The notes under the pieces were generated by a model that saw only the letters and a list, made by a program, of their open reading frames with translations, was not told the DNA's origin and ran no database searches. Both the position numbers and the translations under genes were made by a program. From positions 674,539-738,538 of the forward strand of contig NW_004797358.1 in the NCBI RefSeq assembly GCF_000002075.1: DNA of 64,000 nt. The letters are read 5' to 3'. The DNA comes from Aplysia californica (taxonomy: Eukaryota > Mollusca > Gastropoda > Aplysiida > Aplysiidae). Of this stretch, positions 12,201-26,409 are shown in pieces (the stretch's first letter is position 1; every line of letters starts with the position of its first letter).

Positions 12201-15200
12201 CAGGCTGCTCGACAAGGACGGGGAGTTGACTTGGTTGAGGTTGGCTTGCCAGAGAGCGTCTGGGGTTTCACCCTCAACCCTTCCAGCCATTAAAAATATG
12301 GAACGCTTCACGAATTTGCGTGTCATCCTTTCGCAGGGGCCATGCTAATCTTCTCAGTATCGTTCCAATTTTAGTATATGTACTTCATTAGATGAAGAAC
12401 TATCCAAATAGACCCACTTGTTTTGATTTAATGACCAATTTAGTGACTATTTCATAATTTTTAGATTAAGTACCAAAACGAGCCCCGACATAGTGGGTTT
12501 GCCCCCCCTTGGAGATAAAGAGTTAAAAAACATGACAAATGGACTTGACGTTACTTTTCTGATTCAGGGTCTTCTGGGTCTTGTCAACATGGTAAAAAAA
12601 TTTCAGGTTTTTATCACATGGATGCCACTCACCTTTTTTGAAATAGCTGAAAATCCACGTACCACGGTCTCGCTAACATATATGAATATCAATTTGAAAT
12701 CCAAAGGGTGTACATATTTTTCTCCCCGTTATTTGAACTTATGGGGAAGTCTTCGTTTTTCCGTAATTTGATCATTTGGCGGAAGTTGTGTGTGTGTGTG
12801 TTTGGGGGGGGGGTTCCAACTATAGATTCTATCTCAATCTCAATAACGGAATAGCGGATCAGGATCAAAATACCGAAAAAAAGCGGAAAAGTGGCATCCC
12901 TGTTATCAGCTGTTTTGTTGCTGTATAAAGTATTTTCGATATCTGGGGAGGCGGGTATGTAGATGCAACACAGGTCACTAAGTGCAAGGCAGGTAAAGTG
13001 GTGGTGGGATACTGTTTCATCCTAGCTGTCACACTATGGACACAGCGATCCTATTTAGTAGATAAGAATTCAGTGGGATGTTTTGCTCGCAGGTGAAAGA
13101 AAGTGACTCGTTCTCTTGAGTGAAAGAAAGTGACTCGTTCTCTTTTACTCAGAGAATTTAGTGCATCTTTTGAGTTTGGAACAGTCATGATCGAGTACAA
13201 ATACAGCTCTTCCAGTTTTGCCTAATGCCCATCCATTCAGCCACTGTTCCCTCGTGTTGCATTTGATGATGTTCTTGACTGTCTGTTGTGATAATGGGTT
13301 CTAAAGTTATGGCAAAGGTGTCTGCTCTGTCATTTCCTGGGATGTGGCCAGGTATCCACTGTAAAGTCAGGTCAACGGCATGGGTCAGCATGAAGGTGAT
13401 AATTTTTAGAGCCACAGATAGGCAAGCTGGGCTTTCGAAATTCATGTTTTCCAAAAATTTTCCTTCTGTGAAGATTACAGTGTCCTTGATTTTGTCTGGA
13501 TATAGAAATGAAAATGTTGATCAGGTGGAGGATTGCTGTTTCAATGGTGATGGCCTCTGCCTCATAATTTGTACAATAAGTACAACAGACATCAATTAAC
13601 TCTTTGTCTCTGGCAAGCCGCTTCCAGCAGCTCACGGTCAGAACTGCTGTGCCGGCAAGCCACTACATTTTATTACATTTGTTGAAAATAAACAATAAAT
13701 TTCAAATACCTAAGGCTTTTTTAATTTTAGGACCAAACTTGGTGAGAGTATACCTGAACCAGTCCCTATCAAAATAACAGAGAGTATTTTTAAATAAGTG
13801 TAAAAGGAAAATAATATGTGCATATTCCCAACGTATAAAAACCTTTTCAAAATTTAAACTGCGTAATCGCTTGCCAGCGCTTTTTTTCTCATAAATATCT
13901 CTCTGTTACATTGATGGCAGCCTTGCCATCTGTGTTTCCTGAAAGTTTAATGTCAAAAGGATGAAAACTAAGGAAGGAGTAGTAGTAAAACTGCAAAATA
14001 AATGACGTTTTGCGAAAAACGATAATTATTGTGAAATTTCACTACAATTTAACCCACCTTCATGTTTTCAAAGGCAATTTAAGACGAGATAAAGATTTTC
14101 TCCATTATCTCCTTGCTGTTATTTGACAAAGAACTGGTTGACCTTTAAAAATCAGCCAGCATCACAATTTACATAACTTGAACCAAAATCCGCAAAACTG
14201 AGGGTCACTCCTCCCCTTAACCCTGTCAGACCTGACCCCCTTAACGTAACTTCCTCCTATACCTGGCCTCCTGTTCAAAAGCGTGCAGAAACACATGTGG
14301 TTCATCATCACCACTAACGTCCAAGCCCATGCTTTTGTCACTACTACTACCACTGCTCTAGAAGTCATTATCAAGATCTCCTTCATAATCGGATAGGTCT
14401 TCAAGCACTTCTTGTGTGGTAAACAGTTGAGACCTAGCCCTCTTTCTTGTCGAAGTGCTTGGTTCATCAGCACATCTCTTCATGACCATAAAAGTCCAAA
14501 ATTTAGAATACAAACAACACTGCAATCCAACCTGATGGAGTTTACCATTTGCAATGGTCAGTTCTCGCTCTTAATGCAGAGTTTAGTGCTGATTGGCTGG
14601 CTATTTTTAAATATGACGTGATTTTATGACGCGGCCTCCCAATTACCAGTCATGGGGTAATCTGGCATAGTTAATGTTTTTGAGTATTCCCGGTGTGCCG
14701 TCTGACGGGGTTAAGTTAAAGTAAAAGGCTGTCTTTAATTTTTATAAGAGGATTCAACTTGACAGCCTTTGAATTTTATCTAAAAAGTTGCAGAGATTTA
14801 CTAAAACGTCCTGCTGTCCATGGCAAGTTGTCTGACATGTGAATGTCAGCCATAATGTGATATAGCGTAACCATATTTGAACAATGTAACCTCATCGGAA
14901 ATGCTGTCAGGGACTTAACAATAGTCACTTTGCAAAGCAAAATTTTGTTTGATGAATGATGTGTCCATGTACTCTAATAATCTTTGTTGTCCTTGCAAGT
15001 AAATCTGTTCATTTGCTACAAATGTAATGTTACATGATCAGTTATTTTTATTACAATTTTTTTAAAGTTTATTTTTAACCCCTTCCTTTATTGATTGTCT
15101 TTAACAAAAATTATTTCCAAAACGTTTAATAACTGTGAATATTTTGAATGGTGTATTACCAGGCCCGTGGCAAGTGGCACTGAAACTGGAGTGATTGTCT

Positions 15201-18200
15201 CCATCCACTTGCCGAACGAGAAGGATACAAGAGCTGTTTATGAAGTCCTTGTGGCCAGTATGGTGCAGAAATCTCTGTCTGCCAATGACTCTTCGGGCAC
15301 TTCATATAGAGCAATCAGAAAAGATCTGTTTAATGTACAAAAGGATGGAAATTATGACAATGCTCTGAATTATTTCAGTCCAGTAGGTAAGCTATATTCC
15401 CCTCAACATAGAGAACAGGCATATCTGTTGTTGCCAGTCTGATGTCTGAGGTAAATTGGTAGTGACACAGGTTAAGAATAATGGATTTTTGTGCATTGTA
15501 TCTAACAGATTGATTACAGTCTCTACCTTTACACTCACGCAGTAAAAGTACACACCCTTAAATGCACTCTTTTTTCATTTGAAAAGTCCATTACTCTATG
15601 ATATAAAAGTGGGCTCACTGCTCCTAAATCATAACCTTCGAATTGCTAAGACTAATTAGAGTTGAAGCCAAAAGTGCTCTAATATCCAGACCTTCTCATG
15701 TAATATAGCAAACACTACATTGGACCAGCAGTGATCAGCTCCAAGAATGATGAGCATTATCAGTGACAACAGTTTTTTAATGGGTGGCTCTTATCATTGA
15801 GCTAAACATTTTAAATACAACCTGAAAAATCAAAAGTAAAAAGTTCATGAGAACATTATTGCTAGTCAAAATAACAAAGCAAACTTTTTACTTGCGATTT
15901 TTTTTTTAGAATGAATAGTCTGGCATGAATTTATAGTATGTGATTATAGCTGTTGTTGCTGTTGTACTCATTTTTCAAAAATATAATTTGATTACAGATT
16001 CGTTTTCTTCTCATTCAATCTTGCAGACATGTATGTGTGTTTAATGTCAGTACCTCTGTGTGGTAGGGATGAGAAGTGCACCTATGGACCGGGCTCTACA
16101 TTCTCTTGCGGCAGTGAGTTGTTTTGGTTGTCACATAATTTTGTATCAGAGAACACTATTTATTGAGAAGTACAGTTTAATCAATGGCTTCTGGTTAAGA
16201 TAAGCTGACTCTCAAATATGAAGTTGAAGTTTATTTGAAGAGGATATTTTGTGTGGTCAGTTTCAGAAGGTTTGTTAACATCAATATTGCAATGATTTCT
16301 GCTAGCTGCATTCCACAATGTTTGTAAAAGTGATAGAGAATGGCACTGATTTCTCTTACTCATCTTTTCTGTAGAGGTAACAAACTCAAACTCAGTTGTT
16401 TGTGCTTAAGACCATTTGAATCCATGTGTGTCACAATGTGTCTGTTCCGCCATGTCATTTTGCTTCTGTCCTTTCTTGTTGTTTGTAGATGGCTTGCTGT
16501 AACTTGATCCTCTCATTCCTGTTGGGTTTGGTTCTGGGTTAAAAGATAGTTAGTGGATGGTTAGCTGATGATATGGTGTGACTTGCTCCTTTCTTCCTTG
16601 CAAACATATTTATCATCCTCATCTCATTTCAGTCTTATCTTTGTATGTTACTTAAATATCTAGTAATACCTCTAATCTTTGGACATATATGACCTATTTT
16701 GTTGCAAGGGCTGTAAAACTTACTCTATCTAAAGACTAGTTAGCACCAAAGTAATCTGTTAACATTTCTTCCCTCAGTACTTTTTTTTACATAGTGGTTG
16801 ATACTGGCATTTTGGGACACCATGATAGCGCAGAATGTATCATGTTTAGCTGTATTCAAATCCCCAAAGTGCCATTCTTAAACTTTGTTTGTTTGAGTTT
16901 TTACAGTTGTCCACCTTATTCTTGACTAGGTCTTGTCGAGTCTGCATATTTAACTCAAAGGTCCCACCTCTTAAATAACCTTACAGTGTTGAAAGGAGCA
17001 TTACACCCATACGTCATGATACCAAACATAATGCAGGCGAACGAGATGAGATTTTTCCTTTGGGTTTACACCAGACTGGCTCTGTAGAAACTTTTAGAAT
17101 CTTAGAATTTAAACACTTAAACTTTTTGAAAAACTAATTAGTGAAAACCTGCTGCTGTATTGTTTCTGTGTTGACATTATTTCTGTGGTAACATTAGTTT
17201 CTGTGTTGATATTGTTTCTGTGTTGATATTGTTTCTGTGTTGATAATGCTTCTGTGGTAACATTGTTTTTGTATTAATATTGTTTCTGTGTTAACATTTT
17301 ACCTGTGTTAACATTTGTTTCTGTATTGATATTGTTTCAGGGTTGAGATTGTGTCTGTGGGTGGTAATTGTTTCTGTAAAGATATTGTTTCTGTATTAAC
17401 ATTGTTTCTGTGCTCACTTTGTTTCTGTGCTGATGTTGTTTCTATGTTGATATTACTTCTATGGTAACATTGTTTCTGTATTGAAATTGTTTTGTGATAA
17501 CATTATTCCTGTGATAACATTTGTTTATGTATTGAAATTGTTTTTGTGATAACATAATTGCTTCTCCGTTAACATTGTTTTGGTGTTGATATTTTTCGGT
17601 GTTAAGATTGCTTCTGTTTTGATATTTTTATTGTTTCAGTGTTAATGTGGGCGGTTGGCGGGTGCTCTGGTGTGGTTTGCTCCTTCTTTCCTATCAAACA
17701 TCTATCATCCTTATCACCCCTTCTTCTTTTTTATGTTTGTTACTCTCTTGTAGCACCATGCTTCTGTTTTGATATTTTTATTGTTTCAGTGTTAATGTGG
17801 GCGGTTGGCGGGTGCTCTGGTGTGGTTTGCTCCTTCTTTCCTATCAAACATCTATCATCCTTATCACCCCTTCTTCTTTTTTATGTTTGTTACTCTCTTG
17901 TAGCACCTCCAATCTTCTGGCGCTCATATGACCGTGCAGTTGCAAGTGCCGTAAAACCTCTACTAAAACAAAAACAGTGTTAAAATTGCTTCTGTGTGTT
18001 GCTCTTGTTTATTGTTTTAGTGTTAATATTGTTTCTGTGTTAGTATTGTTTATTGTTTCTATGTTGTTCTTGCTTCTGTCGTGTTGGTTTTATTTCTATC
18101 TGTGATGATGTTTTTTATTCTTACTCGTTATTGTGTTTATGTGTTGACATTCAGTTGTATGTATTGATGTTGTCTCTGCATAATATGTCGGATAAGATGT

Positions 18201-18456
18201 ACAGTAACAACATTACATATATGGCTGTTTATGTTTCTTTACATTTCCATGTGATGACCTACAGACTATGCACAGTGTGAGTTTTTATTTTTTATTCTGC
18301 TTTTATCCGTTGTTATTAATTTATTGTTCCACTTTTTGATTCTTGAAAAGACAGCACTGATACTTTAAGTGGCTGTCTGATTCCCTGTGAAGTGGATAAT
18401 GCAAAATGAGAGATAGAGAGAGAGAGAGACAGAGACAGAGAGAGACAGAGAGAGAC

Positions 18457-18493
<37 letters not shown>

Positions 18494-21400
18494 TGGGTGT
18501 TTGCGTTTCAAGTCTTGAGGGCTTCCTCCTTGACTTATAGCTAGTAGTGGTAAAGATGGGAGTGAAGAGAAGTAAAGATGAAGACACAGCGAGACAGAGA
18601 AGAGAAAGATGGTAAGATAGAAAGAGGGAGGTGGGTGGGGGTGGGGGGGGGGTGAAGAAAGAAAATATCAGTGAGTAAACATGTTGAATTGATTTAAATG
18701 AGGCAATCAAATTCCTCAGTGTGAAATGAATATGTTAAACACCTTTAGTCACTACCCTTATTATTTTTAAATTTTTCGTCTTTCTCAAATGCACTCTTGA
18801 TCTGTCTACATAAATACAGTCTAGCTTTTACAGAGCAAAACAGGCACATAGAGAATAGATTTTCAGGTCATTATATTTTTGTTATACATGTGTAGTTTTT
18901 TTACATATATATTTAAAACATATGCACAGCAAACTTCATACGTAACAAAGTGATTTCAGCACCCCACTCATTTTGCTATGTCCATGTTTGACCAAGCATT
19001 TTTGATACTCAAATTGTTTGTTGCTGTATTTTTTTTCTCAGCTGTGACACTCTCGTTTGTTCTCTTTTAACAGATTATCTTCGTTTTGACTTTGAGATAC
19101 CATACTCTTCCAAAAGTTTGAATTACACCGGGAAACTGTGGGATCAGGTTTGTTGAAATAAGCCTAATGTATCTTTGTCTTTGATCTTAGATAAATCACT
19201 GTCTTAGCTATTATACATTATATCAAATACAGACATTGTCTCCTTTTCCTCTCGTTTAGCTTTAGAAATAATGTGGTACTTATTTTCATCACTATTTTCT
19301 TGCTGTGTGTGACGTGTTACTACTCAAAAAAAGAAACTTCCACCCCCACCACAGAAAGAAGAAAAGAGAAAGCATAGACAGAAGTTGACATCATCAACTT
19401 TATTAATCATAGTCATGTTAATGATCTAAAAGCATTTTTTACTTTTTTCTGTTTTTACATTTATAAGAGAAAAAAAACTTTTGGCTACAATTTTTCTTTT
19501 ATTATTTTTTTAAATTTTCTATTTGAACTCTAATTGGGATCATTTTAAGATATATATACCTTATTCAGCTTGAGCTTTGATAAAGATTAAAGGGGCAAAA
19601 GTCCATAAAGTGTTGGTATAACTTGTTTAGTTCCCCTGTCTCAACTGTGTTATCATAAGGAGAAATAATCTTGAATGGAACATATGAGTGACATGGGCAT
19701 TTGTTAACCTTGATGACTGTAGAAGCTTCGAAACTATTTGAATAAATGCATGTGTAATCACATAATTTGCATTCAACTTATAGGCTGCCTAAGGCTTTAC
19801 GGTAATAGTGGAGCAGTTCACAGAGTGGAACTCTTCCCTGTATGTTAACTTTGTTGGCTACGAGAAAGCTTTTGACAGCCTAGATAGGGACTCAGTATGG
19901 AAGCTCATGCGCCACTATGCAATACTTGACAAGTTCATGAGATTGATCAAGAAGATGTATGAAGGAATGAGCTGCAGTGTCTTACTTGGAGGACAGTGGA
20001 CAAACTCACTTGAAGTGAAAACAGGAGTGAGACAGAGGTGCCTGCTATCGCCTTTTCTCTTTTTCTTAACAGTGGATTGGGTAATGAGACAGACGTAGTG
20101 GCATACAGTGGACCCTTTTCAGTCAGTTGGAAGACTTGGGACTTTGCAGACGACTTGGCACTTCTTTCTCACAGTCGAGCCCAGATGCAACGGAAGACAG
20201 ATCGCCTCAGGTCCTTCTCCCGTAGTGTTGGACTCCATATTCACACGGGTAAAATGAAAGTTCTTCGAATGAATGCAGCCGACGTTCCTATCACACTGCA
20301 AGGGGCACCATTGGCGGATGTTGAATTCTTCACCTACCTGGGAAGCGTCATCAACAAGGCAAGGGGAACAGATGAAGACATCAAGGTCAGAATCCAAAAG
20401 GCAAGAGCAGCTTTCATCATCCTCAGGAAAGAGTGGATGTCTAAGAAATTGGGATTGAACACCAAGATGAGAATCTTCAAAACAAACGTGAAGACTGTTC
20501 TACTGTGTGGTTCAGAGACATGGAGGCTCACAGCATCAGCTGCAAGGAAACTGCAGAGCTGCATAAATGGCTGCCTAAGAAGGATAGAGGGGATCAAGTG
20601 GTACGATCGAGTCACAAATGCTTAACAGTGGGAAAGAATAAGCCAAAGGCTAGTAAAGGAAGACATACAGGTGAAGAAATGGAAATGAATTGGGCTCGCC
20701 CTGAGGAGACCCCTGACAAGCATCATCAGACAAGCTTTGATGTGGAATCCACAAGGAAAACGTAAGAAAGGAAGACTGAAGATGACGTGGAGGCGAGCGG
20801 TACAAGCGGAAATGGAAAAGACAGGGACAACATGGAAACAGCTAGAAAAGGATGCACATGACTGGCTTTGCTGGAGAAATGTTGTTGATGGTCTATGCTC
20901 CACTGGGAGTTAAAAAGGACAAGAGAGAGAGGCTTTACGGAGTTCAATGGAAACAATGCTCATTTTCATATTATTTGATTTCATATATTTTATTAAATGC
21001 TTGTAGCGTTATCTTTTTGTTTTAGCATGATGCCAGATACAAGATAGGTTTCTTGCTTTGCGATCAATAAAACATTATCATTGTTGCTGACAATGGCAAT
21101 ACCTTAACTCATTCGCTACGCCGAGCCGTAGGCAGCGGCGCGCCGAAAGTGTCTTCCGTACGCCAAGCTGCCCCGGACGGCTCGAGCTCCGACCTATAAT
21201 TCTAGCTTAGATTTTATTCCAATCCACGTATCCATGTTAAAATAAAGGTTATAATATAACATTGACTTCCGGGTCAAGCGTTTCCACCGAAAATTGGAAT
21301 TTTAGATTCAGTTTTGAAACGCGATTTCGTAGTTTATGCGACTTTGTTTTATCGCAATGCCAAAATTATAGCCCAGACACCAGTCTTAGTACTTTTACAC

Positions 21401-22638
21401 CACAAAATGTATCCTTATTTGGCTCACTAAAGAAATGTAGGTCTCTTCTTTATAATATTGATACTATTGGACTCAAATTGCCAATGCACTGTTATTGAGA
21501 ATTCAATATTTTTTAGTTCTAGATCCAAGTTTAGAATCTAAATTGTTAAAATTATTTTTTCTCCCCAAAATCACTTTTTTGGTGAAATTACACAAAAGTA
21601 CCACTCAAGACATGTATAGGTTTATTCCAATTGCAATTCTGAATAATTCCATATAAGATACAAGAGTTTTTTTTCTGTTTATGATCCTTTTTTTCAATAT
21701 TAAAATTTTTTAATTTTTTTTTAAATATCGGATGTTATGATCCAAATGTACAAATATTATGGAATGTATGTAAATAACTGCAAATTTTTCAATATTTTCC
21801 AGTTCTATATTCTTTTTTGTTTATTTTGATGTATCATTTGACAAGGTGCAAACATATGTTTTGAGTTTCAGCAAAGATTATTATTTTTTTATTTTCAAAT
21901 TTTATCCGCATCAAATCAAAATTGTGTTGCATAATCGCCTCTTACAGGAACCAAAGTTGGCGAAAACACAAATAAACATAACAGATGTATGCGACAAACC
22001 ATACTGAAAATTGTTGTATATAATATGTTATTTATTTGAATTTGTGGCCCCAAAGACCTTTGAACTGCTCAGTAGTCATCATCTCTTTTCGCCCTCCGGA
22101 ACACAATTTGTCCAGAAGCCGAAAATAGTACGTAGCGAACGAGTTAACCCTTAAAACACCAGGCTATTTTTAGCCCTAACTTCCCTCTGGCCCAGGTCAT
22201 TTGGAGTCCTTGACTTCTCAGGCGGAGCAAATACTGTTTTCAAAAGTTTGTTTTACTGTAGCCATTTTAAATAATCAGTCGATACAGTTTGTTAGTTAAA
22301 GTTTCTTTTTTTATTTTCCAACAGGCGGCCTTGGCTTTTAGTAAAGGAGGCTTTCCCTATGGTATAGCAGGACTTATGGCAAAGTAAGTTCTAGCTTACT
22401 CTGTGGTTTTATTTTTCTCTTTTTTATTCATGCGTGAAGTACAATTGTGTCTTTAAATTTTAAATGTTTGGCTCTCTGAATTTGAAAACATGAATACAGA
22501 TAAAAGTGTTAATTACAAAATTTTGATATTTTCATTTAAAGCATGAGAAGCTTTTAAATTAATAGCTTAGTAATGGTTATTTTATGCTGGCAAATAGCAT
22601 GATTACACACAACTACAATGCAGCCAAATTGCCAGCAA

Positions 22639-22697
<59 letters not shown>

Positions 22698-25600
22698 ACA
22701 TATCCCAAAAAATAACGGAATGATTATTAACCATACTTACACTTTTATACTTGATTACTTGACCCTGGGAGCAACATCCTAGCACTCCAAACATTGCCAT
22801 ACATGCTCCGCTCTCCACTCCAATATCCACCTCAGAGTCCACCTGCTTGGACCATGCTGGTTCTGCCACTTCCTCTGAAGACACTCAGTTCTTCAAGTTG
22901 TAAGATTGGTGCATAGTCACGATCAATCTCCTCATCTTCAAGTGTGGTGGCAAGGGCATTCATGACATAATTTTTGTCCATTTTAATGTCGTATTGACAG
23001 GTGATTTGCTTGCCAGTTTGTCTGCTTCTTCATTTCCCACCACACCCGTATGGCTTGGAGCATAGATACATGTTATTTTTCTCAGTCTGCTTTTTTCTAT
23101 GCTTTGCAGCCGCTCACTTCTCAGCATCCACTTTTTTACTCACTGCAATATGTTTGAGAGTTGGTGACAATGACAGCATGTCTGACAGAACACAAGCTCT
23201 CTTTTTGCTATTCAGATGCTTTTGTCACTGCCTCTACCTCTATTCTTGTGCTTGAAGTCATCTTGCTGCATGCACCAGATGATTTTAAAATTATGCAGCC
23301 ATCTTTATGTATAACAAAGCCCCAACCACTTTTCACCCCACGTTTCATAGAACGATCAGTGTATATAGCTGGATCCAAGGGCCTGGAGTTTTCCTTGACA
23401 ATCTGTCTTACTTCCAATTCTGCTGTTCCTGCCACCTCCAGTGCCATCTCCCTTCTTTACACCTATGATGACTCTTGTCAAATCGGGTGCAGCCTCTGGT
23501 GCAACTTGAATCCACTCACTGCCATCATTTATATCATGTAACCCACACACAGTGGGTGGCCTTCCATTTCTATAACATTCAGGTACATCTTAGCCTGAGC
23601 TAATTTGTGTCTTACTTGTATACTGGAGAGTCCAAGTATGTGTCTTACACAAACAATTGGAGCGTCTCTAGTAGAACCTTCTCCAATTTTTTGTTGTTGT
23701 GTTTTTGATTAAGGTATGAGAGCCAGCTGACATTAAAACATTATGAAGTAAACCTAAAAATCTTGCCCATTTTTATTTGCAAGATAATATGTTTGATTAC
23801 CATGTGTTAAGCTTTTACACAGTCAGGGCCTCTCATTAGGGTGTTTTTCTGACAAAGACTACGCAGGGTGCATTGTTATTAACTAAACAATGGTAAACAC
23901 AGCATTTTTAAAGTCCTTTATTCATGCCAAAGCTTTTGTTGGGAACAAGTAAAGTTTGTCTTCTCTTTTCTGAAAACTCGGACATCTTTTCTCCAAGTGG
24001 TGGGAGTGATTGCTTCAGAATGGACCTTGCAGCCTGGTTGTGGGCTGTGATTTGTTTGCCTAGTGAAGTAGAGGTGGGCAAAATCCAGATAAATTATACA
24101 GTTAACCTGATAATTCTCAATGAAACATTATCCGAATTCAGACTTTTAACTCTCTTTCCCGACCCGTTTGCCGAAGTGGGTGCACCCATTTGTTGATGTG
24201 ATGCTATCCCGTTTGTCGAATTGTTTCTAACCCATTTGCCAAAGCGGTTCATAACATATTTTTGCCGAAGAGGTGCACTAACATATTATCCGGATTTTGC
24301 TAAAGCGACTCATTGCCTTGCCCTATAGTGAAGTATTTCATACTTAAACGCAATTATGTACGCTTTAAAAACGTTATATATTTTTGGTGGTATTTTTCTA
24401 GATCTACAGTCACTGGTACATTTGAAGGAACTACGTTCATCCTGACTGTCTTTCTGCCGGATAGGTCTGATGCACCAGCTTTCAAAGAGATATATGTTGA
24501 CTTTGTCATGGTGAACCCACTAATTAGTCTTGACGGATCATATGTTGTTGAGCACAATGTGTTTGATGGCCATATACTTTATGCTGTAAGCAACATTAAC
24601 CCATTAGGTAAGTTATAATGATAATGATAATATTATTATTAATATTAAGGACAATGATAATAATGAAAATGTTAAATTCCATTTGCTAAGCGCCTACTCC
24701 TAGTCAAATGTAGGCTCTATGCGCTTAAATTATTTATTTTAACTTGTACAAGCTGCTCACTTTAATTACAGATTTGTGACATTGGAAGCAGTCGAGTCAA
24801 AATTTGATGAGTGATGCAGAGAGAGTTGAGACTGATTGATGCATCAAGTTTATGTTGATAATTGCTTTGATATGTGCTGCTACCATTGGTACAGGCAAAG
24901 TTTTTTTAAGATATCAAAGAACTGGATGAAAGGTTAATGTTATGACAGCTAGTGGGTTGTCATTTGTGGATTTTATTTTTGCATTTTATCTTTAAAGTTG
25001 TCTCTTTAAACTTTTAAAGTTCCTTATCAAATGTCTTGTTAACTTTTTATTTCATATGGGTTTTTACTCCATCCCACAGAATGTATTGGGGGGGGGGGGT
25101 CTAGTTAACTTTTGGAGTCTGCTTAGAGTTTAAGCTACTTTTCTATCTTTGCCTGCATTTTGGCTGGAGTGAGAAGGCCTCATTTGTATACATTTTCACA
25201 TTTGAGTCTCAATGCTGGATATAATGAAATAGAAAAGAAACAAGAGACAGTTTGAGTTTGATGTCTTTTGTTTGAGAATAACATAGGACATTATTGAAAC
25301 CTTCATCATAATGATATCTAAACATTTGAAAATGGTTAAGCTCGTAGCAGTAGTGAGAAGGTAATTCATCCATCCTATATTTTATATGAACAAAAGTATG
25401 ATCACTTGAGCTATTTGTTTCCAATATGATTTATGATGAAGGAGGTTATTACAGTAATAGTTTTTAACTCCACCCCCTTTTCAACATTATAAATCAGTCC
25501 TCAGGTCAGTTCAGATGAGTAGGAATGATAGTCTGTGGTGGCAGTTAGGAGGGTGTGTTGGGGGTGTGGTTGCTCAAATAGGGCATCACGAAGTTTCTGT

Positions 25601-26374
25601 TAGTGATTAAATATTCCCAATTTGGTGGACGCAACTGCCAACTTTATGTGAATAAGTCTGAGATCATGCTCATCGTACACACTAGTATGATATAAAATAT
25701 TTCAAGTGTCAAAATCAGTGTCAATGGTGTTGAAACTGAGCCCAGTAGTAAAGTTAAAAACTTAGTTGTGAATTTTGATAATGATCTGTCCAAGTCGTCT
25801 CATACAAGCTCACTTTGTAAAAATTTGTACATTAAATGAGAGAAATTAGCCATATCAGAGATTACCAGTCAGAAAGTGTAATAAAAACCTTTGTACCATC
25901 ACTATTCTTTCAAATTGTAATTCTGTAATAATTGCAATTCCCTTCTTGTTGGCTTTTGAGTGAATCAATCTCCAAGAAATGCAGCTAGACATATTTTTCA
26001 GAAGGAGAAAAAAATGTTTACTGCCCTATCCTAAAAGAACAATAATGTTATAGATTTTTAAAGATAATATTGCACGAGCCTGTCTCTTGCAAATGCTTGT
26101 CAAATGTATGTACCAGCAAGAACTCTCAGGTCGTATAGATATAAAATAATTTTACTCAAACCATTAGTAAACTACAAATTTATGGACAGAGCTCCTTTTC
26201 TTATTATAATGGCCTTCTAATATATGGAATGTCTTTCCCAGATAAATTAAAGACTCGAGTCCCCTGGCAATGTTTAATAAACCGTTAAAATCATACCTTT
26301 TTGCTGAGGCATACAACAGTTTTCTGAGAAATGTAATATTAGAAGAACTGTAGAGAGAGGGAGTTAGAAAAAAG

Positions 26375-26409
<35 letters not shown>

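Larger units (their letters stand above)
7546..12383 (-). mobile_element. Full-length RNase H-bearing LINE (I/Nimb-like) with a U6 snRNA fused to its 5' end
   Basis: The unit is 4,838 bp on the minus strand, bordered by TTCATT target duplications. In order it holds a U6 copy (12383-12292), about 0.8 kb of leader (12291-11482), ORF2 (11481-7591) and a short 3' end finishing in CAA repeats (about 7548-7567). ORF2 has an apurinic-type endonuclease, reverse transcriptase and RNase H, which places it in the I group (I or Nimb). No clear intact ORF1 is seen in the leader, though the segment around 11728-11531 may be its remnant. ORF2 has three stops but no frameshift, so the insertion is fairly young. 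Confidence 0.85.
7384..12522 (-). mobile_element. TTAA-flanked MITE (family with CTCTTTATCTCC ends), split by a LINE-U6 insertion
   Basis: The two halves, 12390-12522 and 7384-7545, together match the uninterrupted 303-bp copy at 36921-37223. They share TTTTGGTACTTAATCTAAA and AATCAAAACAA in the left half, and TAAAAGAGAC, AAAAGTAATT and ATGTCAAAGTCGT in the right half. TTAA lies at 12523-12526 and 7380-7383. The interruption (7546-12383) is bordered by the 6-bp direct repeat TTCATT (7540-7545 and 12384-12389). TTAA targets suggest mobilisation by a piggyBac transposase. Confidence 0.75.

Noticed and set aside
12292-12383. A functional U6 gene.
   Set aside because: The 5' stem-loop is missing, the ACAGAGA box is changed, no Pol III promoter is visible, and it lies inside a retrotransposed unit.
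17157-17645. CRISPR-like array of short repeats.
   Set aside because: Units are contiguous with no unique spacers, and the context is a eukaryotic intron. It is a minisatellite.
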